NCBI GenBank assembly: GCA_024349245.1
Contig: JALDNG010000767.1
Location: 1 to 64,000 of the forward strand
Reading direction: 5' to 3'
DNA from: Neodontobutis hainanensis
Taxonomy: Eukaryota > Chordata > Actinopteri > Gobiiformes > Odontobutidae
DNA length: 64,000 bases
Notes under the pieces: model-generated
The model's input: the letters and a program-made list of their open reading frames with translations, nothing else
Databases searched by the model: none
What the model was told of the DNA's origin: nothing
Program-made: the position numbers and the translations under genes
Part shown: one piece after another, positions 43,410 through 55,860 of the stretch
Numbering within the stretch: position 1 is the stretch's first letter
Layout: each line of letters begins with the position of its first letter

Positions 43410-46400
43410 CGTCTACAGTCTCTTTTTCTGCACATCTACAGTCTGTTCTAATGCACATCTACAGTCTGTTCTAATGCAAGTCTATAATCTGTACTACTGC
43501 TCATCTACAGTCTGTTCTAATGCAAGTTTATAATCTGTACTACTGCTCATCTACAGTCTGTTCTAATGCAAGTCTACAGTCTGTACTACTGCTCATTTAT
43601 GGTCTGTTCTACTGCAAGTCTATAGTCTGTTCTAATAAACGTCTACAGTCTGTTCTACTGCACATTTACAGTCTGTACTACTGCACTTCTACAGTCTGTT
43701 CTAATGCTCGTCTACAGTCTGTATTACTGCACGTCTACAGTCATTTTAACTGCACCTCAACAGTCTGTTCTAATGCCAGTTTACATTCTTTACCTCTGCT
43801 CTACTGCAGTCTGTTCTACTGCATGTCTACAGTCTGTTTTACTGCTCATATACAGTCTGTTCTACTGCACGACTACAGTCTGTTCTAAAGCCAGTCTAGA
43901 GTCTGTTCTACTGCTGCTCTGAAGTCTTTTCAACTGCATGTCTATAGTCTGTTTAACTGCACCTCTACGTCCTGTTCTATTGTATGTCTACATTCTGTTC
44001 TAATGCACATCTACAGTCTGTTCTAATGCTCGTCTACAGTCTCTACTAACGGACCATTAAATTATTTTCTTCTGCAGCATCATTAGACTGTTTTACTGGA
44101 CATCTACAGTCTGTTCTAATACACGTCTATAGTCTGTTCAAATACTCGTCCACAGTCTGTTCTAATGCAGTCTGTACTACTGCACATCTATAGTCTGTTC
44201 TATTGCTCGAATACCGTCTGTTCTAATGCCCATAAAAGTCTTTACTACTCCACCTCTACAGTTTGTTCTACATCTCCTCTACAGTCTGTTCTACTGCAGC
44301 TCTACAGTCTGTTTTAATGCCAGTCTAGAGTCTGTACTACTGCTACTCTGCAGTCTGTTCTACTGCAAGTCTACATTCTGTTCTACTGCACATCTACAGT
44401 CTGTTCTAATGCACATCTATAGTCTGTTCTAATGCTCGTCTACAGTCTGAACTACTGCACCTCTACAATCTGTTCTAAAGCATGTCTACAGTGTTTTCTA
44501 ATACTCATATACAGTCTGTTCTAATGCTCGTCTACAGTCTGAACTACTGCAACTCTACAGTCTGTTCTAAAGCATATCTACAGTGTTTTCTAATACTCAT
44601 ATACTGTCTGTTCTAATCCTCATCTACAGTCTGTACTACTGCACCTCTAGAGTCTATTCTTCTGCACATTCTCAGTCTGTTCTACAGGTTGTTTACAGTT
44701 TGTTCTAATGCTCGTCTACAGTCTCTTCCAAAGCCAATCTAGAGTCTGTTCTACTTCTGCTCTGAAGTCTATTCAACTGCACATCTACAGTCTGTTCAAC
44801 TGCACCTCTACAGTCTTTTCTATTGTTAATAGATAATAATTGTCTAGAGTCTGTTATACTGCACGTCTACAGTCTCTTTTAATAATTGTCAACTTTCTGT
44901 ACTACTGCACCTCTACAGTCTCTTCTACTGCACATCTACAGTTTGTTCTAATGGTCGTCTAGAGTCTGTACTACTGGAACTCTAAAGTCTGTTCTAAAAC
45001 AAGTCTACAGTCTTTTCTAATACTCATGGACAGTCTGTTCTAATGCTCGTGTAAAGTCTTAACTACTGCCCTCTACAGTCTATTCTTTTGCACATCTACA
45101 GTCTGTTCTAATGCACATCTACAATCTGTTCTAATGGAATTCTCCAGTCTGTACTACTGCTCGTCACAGTTTGTTCTACTGCTCTTGTACAGTCTGTTCT
45201 GAAAACGTCTACAGTCTGTACTACTGCACATCTACAGTTTGTACTAAAGCATGTTAGAGTGTTTTCTAATACTAATATACAGTCTGTTTTAATGCTCGTC
45301 TACAGTCTGTACAACTGCACCTCTACTGCCTGTTCTAAAGCATGTCTAGAGTGTTTTCTAATATTCATATAGAGTCTGTTCTAATGCTCATCTACAGTCT
45401 GAACTACTGCACCTCTACAGTCTGTTCTAAAGCTCATCTACAGTCTGTTCTAAAGCCAATCTAGAGTCTGTACTACTGCTGCTCTAAAGTCTGTTCAACT
45501 GGACGTCTACAGTCTGGTCTACTGCACATCTAGTTTGTTTTAATGCTCGTCTACAGTCTGTACTACTGCACCTCTACAGTCTCTTCTAAAGCATGTCTAC
45601 AGTCTTTTCTAATAGTCATGTACAGGCTGTTCTAATCCTCGTGTAAAGTCTCAACTACTGCAACTCTTCAGTCTATTCTTTTGCACCTCGTCAGTCTGTT
45701 CTACTGCACATCTACAGTCTATTCTAATGGACATCAACTGTATGTTCTAATGAAAGTCTACAGTCTGTACAACTGCTCATCTACAGTCTGTTCTACTGCA
45801 CGTGTACAGTCTGTTGTATTGCTCATCTACAGTCTGTTCTACTGCACGTTTACAGTCTGTTCTAATACAAGTCTACAGTCTCTACTACTGCACTTCTAAA
45901 GTCTGTTCTAGTGCACATCTACACTCTCTTCTAATGCTCGTCTACAGTCTGTACTACTGCATTTCTACAGTCTATTCTTCTGCACATTGTCAGTCTGTTC
46001 TACTGGATGTTTAAAGTCTGTTCTAAGGCTCGTCTACAGTCAGTTTTACAGTCTGTTCTAATGCAAGTCTATAGTCTGTTTTACTACTCATCTACGGTCT
46101 GTTCTTTTGCAGGTCTACAGTCTGTTCTAATAAACGTCTACAGTCTGTTCTACTGCACATCTACAGTCTGTTCTAATGCAAGTCTACAGTCTGTATTACT
46201 GCTCATCTACAGTCTGTTCTAAAGCATGTCTCGAGTGTTTTCTAATACTCATATACAGTATGTTCTAATGCATGTCTACAGTCAGAAATACTGCACCTTT
46301 TACAATCTGTTCTAAAGCATGTGCAGAGTGTTTTCTAAAACTCATATAGAGTCTGTTCTAATACTCGTCTACAGTCTGAACTACTGCAGCTCTACAGTCT

Positions 46401-47450
46401 GTTCTAAAGCATGTCTAGAGTGTTTTCTAATACTCATAAACAGTCTGTTCTAATGCTTGTCTACAGTCTGTACTACTGCATCTCTACAGTCTATTCTTCT
46501 GCACATTGTCAGTCTGTTCTACTGACGCTTACAGTCTTTTCTAATTCTCATCTACAGTCTGTATTACTGCACCTCTACAGTCTGTTCTAAAGCATGTTTA
46601 GAGTGTTTTCTAATACTCATATACAGTCTGTTCTAATGTTCGTCTACAGTCGGAACTACTGCACCTCTACATTTTGTTATAAAGCATATCTAGAGTGTTT
46701 TCTAATACTTATATAGAGTCTGTTCTACTGGACGTTTATAGCCTGTTCTAATGCTCGTCTATAGTCAGTTCTAAAGCCAATCTAGAGTCTGTACTACTGC
46801 TGCTCTGAAGTCTGCTCAACTGCACGCCTACTGTCTGTTCACCTGCACCGTTACAGTCTGTTCTAATGCCAGTTTACAGTCTCTACTACTGCTCTACTAC
46901 AGTCTCGTCCACTGCACGTCTACAGTATGTTTTACTGCACATCTACAGTCTGTTCTAATGTACATCTACTGTCTGTTCTAATGCAAGCCTACAGTCTGTA
47001 CTACTTCTCATCTACAGTCTGTTCTACTGCACGTCTACAGTCTGTTCTAATGAACATCTACAGTCTGTTCTAATGCCAGTTTACAGTCTGTACTACTGCT
47101 CTACTACAGTCTCGTCCACTGCACATCTACAGTCTGTTTTACTGCACATCTACAGTCTGTTCTAATGTACATCTACTGTCTGTTCTAATGCAGGCCTACA
47201 GTCTGTACTACTGCTCATCTACAGTCTGTTCTACTGCACGTCTACAGTCTGTTCTAATGCACATCTACAGTCTGTTCTAATGTAAGTCTACAGTCTGTAC
47301 TACTGCTCATCTACAGTCTGTTCTACTGCACCTCTACAGTCTGTTCTACTACACGTGTACAGTCTCTACTACTGCACTTCTAAAGTCTTTTCTAATGCAA
47401 ATCTATAGTCTGTTTTACTGCTCATCTACGGTCTGTTCTACTGCAGGTCT
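43410..47450 (+). repeat. Array B, forward block: 23-bp satellite
   Basis: The unit is 23 bp, CTGTTCTAATG followed by CACATCTACAGT, with a common sister unit starting CTGTACTACTG. Each unit carries ACAGTCTGT at its boundary. Copies vary by substitution and by short loss. Open frames repeat every 69 bp, or 23 residues, and are not genes. No spacer separates this array from array A. Confidence 0.95.
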
Positions 47451-49454
47451 ACAGACTGTAAACGTCCAATAGAACAGACTGACAATGTGCAGAAGAATAG
47501 ACTGTAGAGATGCACTAGTAAAGACTGTAAACGCGCATTAGAACAGACTGTATATGAGTATTAGAAAACACTCTAGACATGCTTTAGAACAGACTGTAGA
47601 GGTGCAGTAGTTCAGACTATAGACTAGCATTAGAACAGACTATATATGAGTATTAGAAAATACTCTAGACATGCTTTAGAACAGACTGTAGAGGTGCAGT
47701 TGTTCAGACTGTAGACGAGAATTAGAACGGACTGTAGATGTGCAGTAGAAGAGACTGTAGAGCTGCAGTAGCATAGACTGTCGACAATTATTAGAAAGGA
47801 CTGTAGACGTGCAGTAGAACGGACTGTAGACAATTATTAGAACAGACTGTAGACTTGCAGTAGAACAGACTGATGATGCTGCAGAAGAATTGACTTTAAA
47901 GGCGCATTACTACAGACTGTACACGAGAAATAGAACAGACTGTATATGAGTATTAGAATAGACTGAAGACATGATTTTAGAACAGACTGTAGAGGTGCAG
48001 TAGTACAGACTCTAGACAAGTAGTAGTACAGACTGTCGACTTGCATTAGAACAGACTGTAGATGTGCATTAGAACAGACTGTAGATGTACAATAGAACAG
48101 ACTGTAGAGGTGCAGTTCAACAGACTGTAGACGTGCAGTTGAACAGTCTTCAGAGCAGCAGTAGTACAGACTCTAGATTGGCTGTAGAACAGACTGTAGA
48201 CGATCATTAGAATAGACTGTAAACGCCTAGTAGAACAGACTGTCAATGTGCAGAATAATAGATTCTAGAGGTGCAGTAGTACAGACTGTAGATGAGCATT
48301 AGATCAGACTGTAAATGAGTATTAGAAAACACTGTAGACATGCTTTAGAACAGACTGTAGAGGTCTAGATGTACAAACTGTAGACGAGCATTAGAACAGA
48401 CTGTAGAGGAACAGTAGAACAAACTGTAGAGGTCGAGTAGTAAAGACTGTTATTGGGTAATAGAACAGATGATATTCGAGCAATAGAACAGACTATAGAT
48501 GTGTGGTCGTACTGCATTAGATCAGACTGTGGACGAACATTTTAACAGACTATAGACATGCATTAGAACAGACTGTAGATGTGCAGTAGAAGAGACTGTA
48601 GACAATTATTAGAACAGACTGTAGACATGCAGTAGAACAGATTGTAGTTGTGCAGTAGTATAGACTGTAAGAAGCAGTAGTACAGAATGTAGACAATTAT
48701 TAGAACAGACAGAAGACGTGCAGTAGAAAAGACTGTAGACGAGCAATAGAACAGACTGTAAACGCCCAGTAGAACAGACTGACGATGTGCAGAAGAATAG
48801 ACTGTAGTGGTGCAGTAGTACAGACTGTAGACGAGCATTAGAACAGACTGTATATGAGTATTAGAAAACACTGTAGACATGCTTTACAACAGACTGTAGA
48901 GGTGCAGTAGTTGACTGTAGATGAGCATTAGAACAGACTGTATATGAGTATTAGAAAACACTAATAGAAATGCTTTACAACAGACTGTAGAGGTGCAGTA
49001 GAACAGACTGTAGACGTGCAGTAGAACAGACTGTAGTTGAGCAGTAGTACAGACTGTATACTTGCATAGGAACAGACTGTAAATGTGCATTACAACAGAC
49101 TGTAGATGTGCAGTAAAACAAACTGTAGACTTGCAATAGAGCAGACTGAAGACGTGCAGTAGAACAGACTGAAGACGCGCTGTAGAACAGACTGTAAACA
49201 TGCAGTAGAACAGACTGTAGACATGCATTAGAACAGACTGTATATGTGCATTAGAACAGACTGTAGATGTGCAGTAAAACAGACCGTAGTTATGCAGTAG
49301 AACAGACTGCATTAGAGCAATAGTACAGACTGTAAACTGGCATTAGAAAAGACTGTAGAGGTGCAGTTGTACAGACTGTAGATGTGCAGTAAAACAAACT
49401 GTAGATGAGCAGTAGTACAGACTGTAGACTTGCATTAGAACAGACTGTAGATGT
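47451..49454 (-). repeat. Array B, inverted block (first part)
   Basis: From 47451 the same 23-bp unit is read in reverse complement (CAGACTGTAGATGTGCATTAG). The switch falls in a single quasi-palindrome, ACAGACTGT, at 47451-47459. Variants seen in the forward block, such as the unit with TCTATTCTTCTGCACA, recur here in inverted form. Confidence 0.94.
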
Positions 49455-50156
49455 CATGTGTGTTTTTAACTGACTACAGCTCTGCCCAAACTTGAAAACT
49501 GCTTTATCTCTGATGAATGCAAAGGACAACTCAAAACTGTTCTTTCTTTTCTCTTATATTTTCCTAAAGATGATCGGGTGGAAGAGAATAGGTTAATAAC
49601 CTTTAAATTACACAAACCAAAGCAGAAATTAGTTGCAATTAAATCACAAATAACTCAATAACACTTCCTCAATAGTAAATGTCAAACCAAACAGTCATAC
49701 AAATTAACATCTTACAAATTAACGGTCTCTAATTAAACTTATATAATTTAAACAATACACATGCTTAGAGTAATGTTCACATAAAGTATTCACTATTTGA
49801 TTTAAATTGACATTACAACCAAGCAAACAAAATCATACAAAAGTCTTAACTCAACACAAACAAACACACAGTCCACTTTTGTCCTACCAGTTGTGTCCTT
49901 GGATAATCAGGAGCTGTGGTCAAAGTTTCTTTTCCTCAGGAACAAGTGAGATGGCCAACTGAGCTTTTACCAAACATTTCAACTGCCATGCACTCTGTGT
50001 GTGCGCGCTGGTAATTATGGTCGAAGAGCACTTCCTGGAAGTTGGTTCCATAACCTTTTGATGCGTAGTTGCCCCCTGCAGTTTGGGAGTGCTCTTAGTA
50101 ATTTGAGTAAAAATAGGCTGAGTGCTCAGGACAACTTGTACCTTGAATTGACATAA
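49455..50156. other. Non-repeat island of about 700 bp inside array B
   Basis: The satellite stops within GTAGATGT at about 49454 and restarts at about 50157. The island is AT-rich in its first half and has no gene that I can support; an open frame crossing its right edge (50327-49920, minus) is mostly satellite. The ends read ATGTCA and TGACAT, a 6-bp inverted pair, with no clear target duplication. It could be a small transposon remnant or ancestral unique sequence. Confidence 0.7.
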
Positions 50157-53100
50157 CAGTAGATGTGCAGTAAAACAGACTGTAAACGTGCAGTAGAACA
50201 GACTGCAGTAGAGCAGAGGTACAGACTGTAAACTGGCATTAGAACAGACTGTTGAGATGCAGTTGAACAGACAGTAGACGTGCAGTTGAACAGACTGTAG
50301 ATGTGCATTGGAACAGAATGTAGACATACAATAGAACAGACTGTAGACGAGCAGTAGAACACACTAAAGACCTGCATTAGAACAGACGGTGGACGAGCAT
50401 TAGAACAGACTGTAAAGTCCAGTAGAACAGACTAACAATTAGAACAGATTGTAGATGTGCAGTAAAACAGACTGTAGACGTGCAGTAAAATAAACTGCAG
50501 TAGAGCAGTAGTAAAGACTGTAAACTGGCATTAGAACAGAATGTAGACATGCAGTAGAACAGACTGTAGATGTGCAGTAGAACAGACTGTTGAGGTGCAG
50601 TAATACAGACTGTTGACAATTATTAGAACAGACAGTAGAAATGCAGTAGAACAGACTCTAGACAATTATTAGAACAGACTGTAGACGTCTATTAGAACAG
50701 ATTGTAGATGTGCATTAGAACAGACTGTAGATGGGCATTAAAAGAGACTGTAGACAATTATTAAAACAGACAATAGTCGTGCAGTAGAACAGACTGTAGA
50801 CGAGCAGTAGAACAGACTGTAGACTTGCAGTTGAACAGATTGTAGATGTGCATTAGAACAGACTGTAGATGTCCAATAGAACATATTGTAAACTTGCAGT
50901 AGAACAGACTGCAGAGCAACAGTAGTACAGACTCTAGATTGGCATTAGAACAGACTATAGACGTGCAGTAGAAGAGACTATAGAGGAGAAGTAGAACAAA
51001 CTGTAGAGGTGGAGTAGTAAGGACTGTTATTGGGCATTAGAACAGACTGTATTCAAGCAATAGAACAGACTATAGATGTCCAGTAGAACAGACTAACGAT
51101 GCTGCAGAAGAATAGACTTTAAACGTGCATTAGTACAAACTGTAGACGAGCATTAGAACAAACTGTATATGAGTATTAGAGTAGACTGTAGACATGCTTT
51201 AGAACAGAATGTATAGGTGCAGTAGTACAGACTGTAGACTTGCATTAGAACAGACTGGAGATGTGCAATAGAACAGACTGTAGACATACAATAGAAGAGA
51301 CTGTAGAGGTGCAGTTGAACAAAGTTAAGAGCAGCAGTAGTACAGACTCTAGATTGGTTTTAGACAGACTGTAGACGAGCATTAGAAATGACTGTAAACG
51401 TCCAGTAGAACAGACTGGTAATGTGCAGAAGAATAGACTCTAGAGGTGCAGTAGTACAAACTGTAGATGAGCATTAGAACAGACTGTATATAAGTATTAG
51501 AAAACACTTTAGAAATGCTTTAGAATAGACTGTAGAGCTGCAATAGTTCAGTATTGTAGACGAGCATTAGAAAAGACCGTATATGAGTATTAGAAATTAC
51601 TAGACATGCTTTAGAACAGACTGTTGAGGAGCAGTAATACAGACTGCAAACAAAATTTATACAGACTGTAGAAGTGCAGTAGTACAGACTGTAGATGTGC
51701 AATAGAATAGGATGTAGACGTTTATTAGAACAAACTGTAGACCTGCAGTAGAACAGACTGTAGATGTGCATTAGAAGAGACTATAGACGTTATAAGAACA
51801 GACTGTAGACCTGCAGTAGAACATACCGTAGATGAGCAGTAGTACAGACTGTAGATGTGCATTAGAACAGACTTTAGAAGTACAGTAGTAGAGACTGTAT
51901 ATGTGCAGTAAAACAGACTGTAGACGTGCAGTAGAACAGACTGCAGTAGAGCAGAGGTACAGACTGTAAACTGGCATTAGAACAGACTGTTGTGGTGCAG
52001 TTAAACAGACTGTAGACATGCAGTAGAAGAGACTGTAGATGAGCAGTAATACAGACTGTAGACTTGCAATAGAACAGACTGTAGATGTGCATTAGAACAG
52101 ACTGTAGATGTGCATTAGAACAGACTATAGATGTGCGTTATAAAAGACTGTAGACGTGCAGTAGAACAGACTGTAGACTTGCATTAGAACAGACTATAGA
52201 TGTGCATTAGAACAGACTGTAGATGTGGAGTAAAACAGACTGTAGACGTGCAGTAGAATAAACTGCAGTGGAGCAGTAGTACAGACTGTAAACTGGCATT
52301 AGAACAGACTGTAGACATGCAGTAGAACAGACTGTAGAGGTGCAGTTATACAGACTGTAGACGTGCAGTAGAACAGACTGTAAATGAGCAGTAGTACAGA
52401 CTGTAGACTTTCATTAGAACAGACTGTAGAAGTGCATTAGAACAGACTCTAGATGAGCATTAGAACAGACTTTAGAAGTGCAGTATTAGAGCCTGTAGAT
52501 GTGCAGTAGAACAAACTGTAGACGTTTATTAGAACAGACTGTAGATGTGCAGTAGAACAGAGTGTAGATGAGCAGTAGTACAGACTGCAGTCTTGCATTA
52601 GAACAGACTGTATATGTGCATTAGAACAGACTGTAGATGTGCAGTAGAATAGACTGACGATGTGCAGAAGAATAGACTGTAGAGATGCAGTAGTTGAGAC
52701 TTTACACGAGCATTAGAAGACACTGTAGATGTGCAGTAGAAGAGACTGTAGAGGTGCAGTAGTACAGAATGTTGACAATTATTAGAACAGACTGTAGACA
52801 TTCAGTAGAACAGACTGTAGATGTGCATTAGAAGAGATTGTAGACGTTTATTAAAACAGACTATAATCGTGCAGTAGAACAGACTGTAGACGTACAATAG
52901 AACACACTGTAAAGGTGCAGTTAAAGATACTGTAGACGTGCAGTTGAAAATACTTCAGAGCAGCAGTAGTACAGACTATAGATTGGCTTTAGAACTGACT
53001 GTAGACAATTTTTAGAACAGACTGTAGATGTGCAGTAGAACAGACTGTAGATGAGCAGTAGTACAGATTGTAGACTTGCATTAGAACAGACTGTAGATGT

Positions 53101-55860
53101 GCAGTAAAACAGACTGTAGACGTTCAGTTGAACAGACTGTAGATGTTCATTAGAACAGACTGTAGACATACAATAGAACAGACTGTAGACAAGCATTTTA
53201 ACAGACTGTAGACATCCAGTAGAAAAGACTGTAGATGTGCAGTAGTACAGACTAAAGACGTGCATTAGAACAGACTATGAGCGAGCATTAGAACAGATTA
53301 TAGACTGTAGACGTTTATTAGTACAGACTATAGACTTGCATTAGAACAGACTGTAGATGTGCATTAGAACAGACTTTAGAAGTGCAGTAGTAGAGACTGT
53401 AGATGTGCAGTAGAACAGACTGTAAAGGTGCAGTTAAACAGACTGTAGAGGTGCTGCTGAACAGACTTTAGAGAAGCAGTTGTACAGTCTCTAGATTGGA
53501 TTTAGAACAGACTGTAGATGAGCTTTAGAACAGACTGTAAACGACCAGTAGAAAAGACTGACAAAAAGAGACTGTAGACGACCATTAGAACAAACTGTAG
53601 ATGCAATAGAAGAGACTGTAGAAGTGCATTAGTAGAGAATGTTGACAATTATTAAAACAGACTGTAGACATGCAGTAGAACAGAATCTAGACAATTATTA
53701 GAACAGACTGTAGACATCCAGCAGAACAGACTGTAGATGTGCATTAGAAAAGACTGTAAACGTTTATTAAACAGACTATAGTCGTGCAGTAGAACAGACT
53801 GTAGACGCATAGAACAGACTGTAGAGATGCAGTTGAACAAACTGTAGACGTGCAATTTAACAGCCTTCAGAGCTGCAGTAGTACAGACTCTAAATTGGCT
53901 TTAGAATAGACTGTAAATGTCCAGTAGAACAGACTGACAATTAGAACAGATTGTAGATGTGCAGTTAAACAGACTATAGACATGCAGTAGAACAGACTGT
54001 AGACATGCAGTAGAAAAGACTGTAGAGGTGCAGTTGTACAGACTGTAGACGTGCAGTAGTTCAGACTGTAGATGAGCAGTAGTACAGACTGTAGACTTGC
54101 ATTAGAACAGACTGTAGATGTGCATTAGAACAGACTGTAGATGTGCAGTAGTACAGAATGTTGATAATTATTAGAACAGACAGTAGATGTGCAGTAGAAC
54201 GGACTCTAGTCAATTATTAGAACAGACTGTAGACGCCCAGTAGAACAGATTGTAGATGTGCATTAGAACAGACTGTAGATGTGCATTAGAAGAGACTGTA
54301 GACAATTATTAAAACAGACAATAGTCGTGCAGTAGAACAGACTGTAAACAAGCAGTAGAACAGACTGTAGACAAGCAGTAGAACAGACTGTAGATGTGCA
54401 GTAGAACAGACTGTTGAGGTGCAGTAATACAGACTGCAAACGAGCATTATACAGACTGTAGAAGTGCAGTAGTACAGACTGTAGATATGCAGTAGAACAG
54501 AATGTAGACGTTTATTAGAACAGACTGTATACCTGCAGTAGAACAGACTGTAGATCTGCATTAGAAAAGACTGTAGACGTTTATTAAAATAGACTATAGT
54601 CGTGCAGTAGAACAGACTGTACACGTGCAATAGAACAGACTGTAGAGGTGCAGTTGAACAGACTGTAGATGTGCATTAGAACAGACTGTAGATGTGCATT
54701 AGAAGAGACTGTATACAATTATTATAACAGACAATAGTCGCAGTAGAACAGACTGTAGACAAGCAGTAGAACAGACTGTAGATGTGCAGTAGAACAGACT
54801 GTTGAGGTGCAGTAATACTGACTGCAAACGAGCATTATACAGACTGTAGAAGTGCAGTAGTATTGACTGTAGATGTGCAGTAGAACAGAATGTAGACGTT
54901 TATTAGAACAGACTGTATACCTGCAGTAACAGACTGTAGATGTGCATTAGAAAAGAGTGTAGACGTTTATTAAAACAGACTATAGTCGCAGTAGAACAGA
55001 CTGTAGACGTGCAATAGAACAGACTGTAGAGGTGCAGTTGAACAGACTGTAGATGTGCATTAGAACAGACCGTAAATGTGCAATAGAACAAATTGTAACC
55101 TTGCAGTAGAACAGACTGCAGAGCAACAGTAGTACAGACTCTAGATTGGCATTAGAACAGACTGTAGACGTGCAGTAGAAGAGACTGTAGAGGAGAAGTA
55201 GAACAAACTATAGAGGTGGAGTAGTAAGGACTGTTATTGGGCATTAGAACAGACTGTATTCGAGCAATAGAACAGACTATAGATGTGCAGTAGAACAGAC
55301 TAAGGATGCTGCAGAAGAATAGACTTTAAAGGTGCATTAGTAGAGACTGTAGACGAGCATTAGAACAGACTGTATATGAGTATTAGAATAGACTGTAAAC
55401 ATGCTTTAGAACAGACTTTAGTGGTGCAGTAGTACAGACTGCAGACTTGCATTAGAATAGACGGTAGATGTGCAATAGAACAGACTGTAGACATACAATA
55501 GAAGAGACTGTAGAGGTGCAGTTGTACAAACTTCAGAGCAGCAGTAGCACAGACTCTAGATTGGTTTTAGACAGACTGTAGACGAGCATTAGAAATGACT
55601 GTAAACGCCCAGTAGAACAGACAATGTGCAGAAGAATAGACTCTAGAGGTGCATTACTACAGACTGTAGATGAGCATTAGAACATACTCTATATGAGTAT
55701 TAGAAAACACTGTAGAAATGCTTTAGAACAGACTGTAGAGATGCAGTTGTATAGATTGTAGACAAGCATTAAAACAGACTGTAGAAGTGCAGTACTTCAG
55801 ACTGTAGATGTGCAGTAGAAAAGACTATAGCGGTGCAGTAGTACAGAATGTCGACATTTA
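50157..55860 (-). repeat. Array B, inverted block (second part)
   Basis: Inverted 23-bp units resume and continue to about 55860. A block at about 50880-51620 recurs at about 55085-55800, offset 4,207 bp, sharing a rare run with GGACTGTTATTGGGCATTAG. The orientation turns back to forward near 55860, where the sequence is too diverged to place the switch to the base. Confidence 0.93.

Noticed and set aside
45681..46222. Cys/Ser/Tyr-rich open frames in array B
   Set aside because: They repeat every 23 residues because three 23-bp units make 69 bp; no constraint or unique part is visible.
49920..50327. Open frame joining array B and the unique island
   Set aside because: About half is satellite translation and the rest has no recognisable domain or start.
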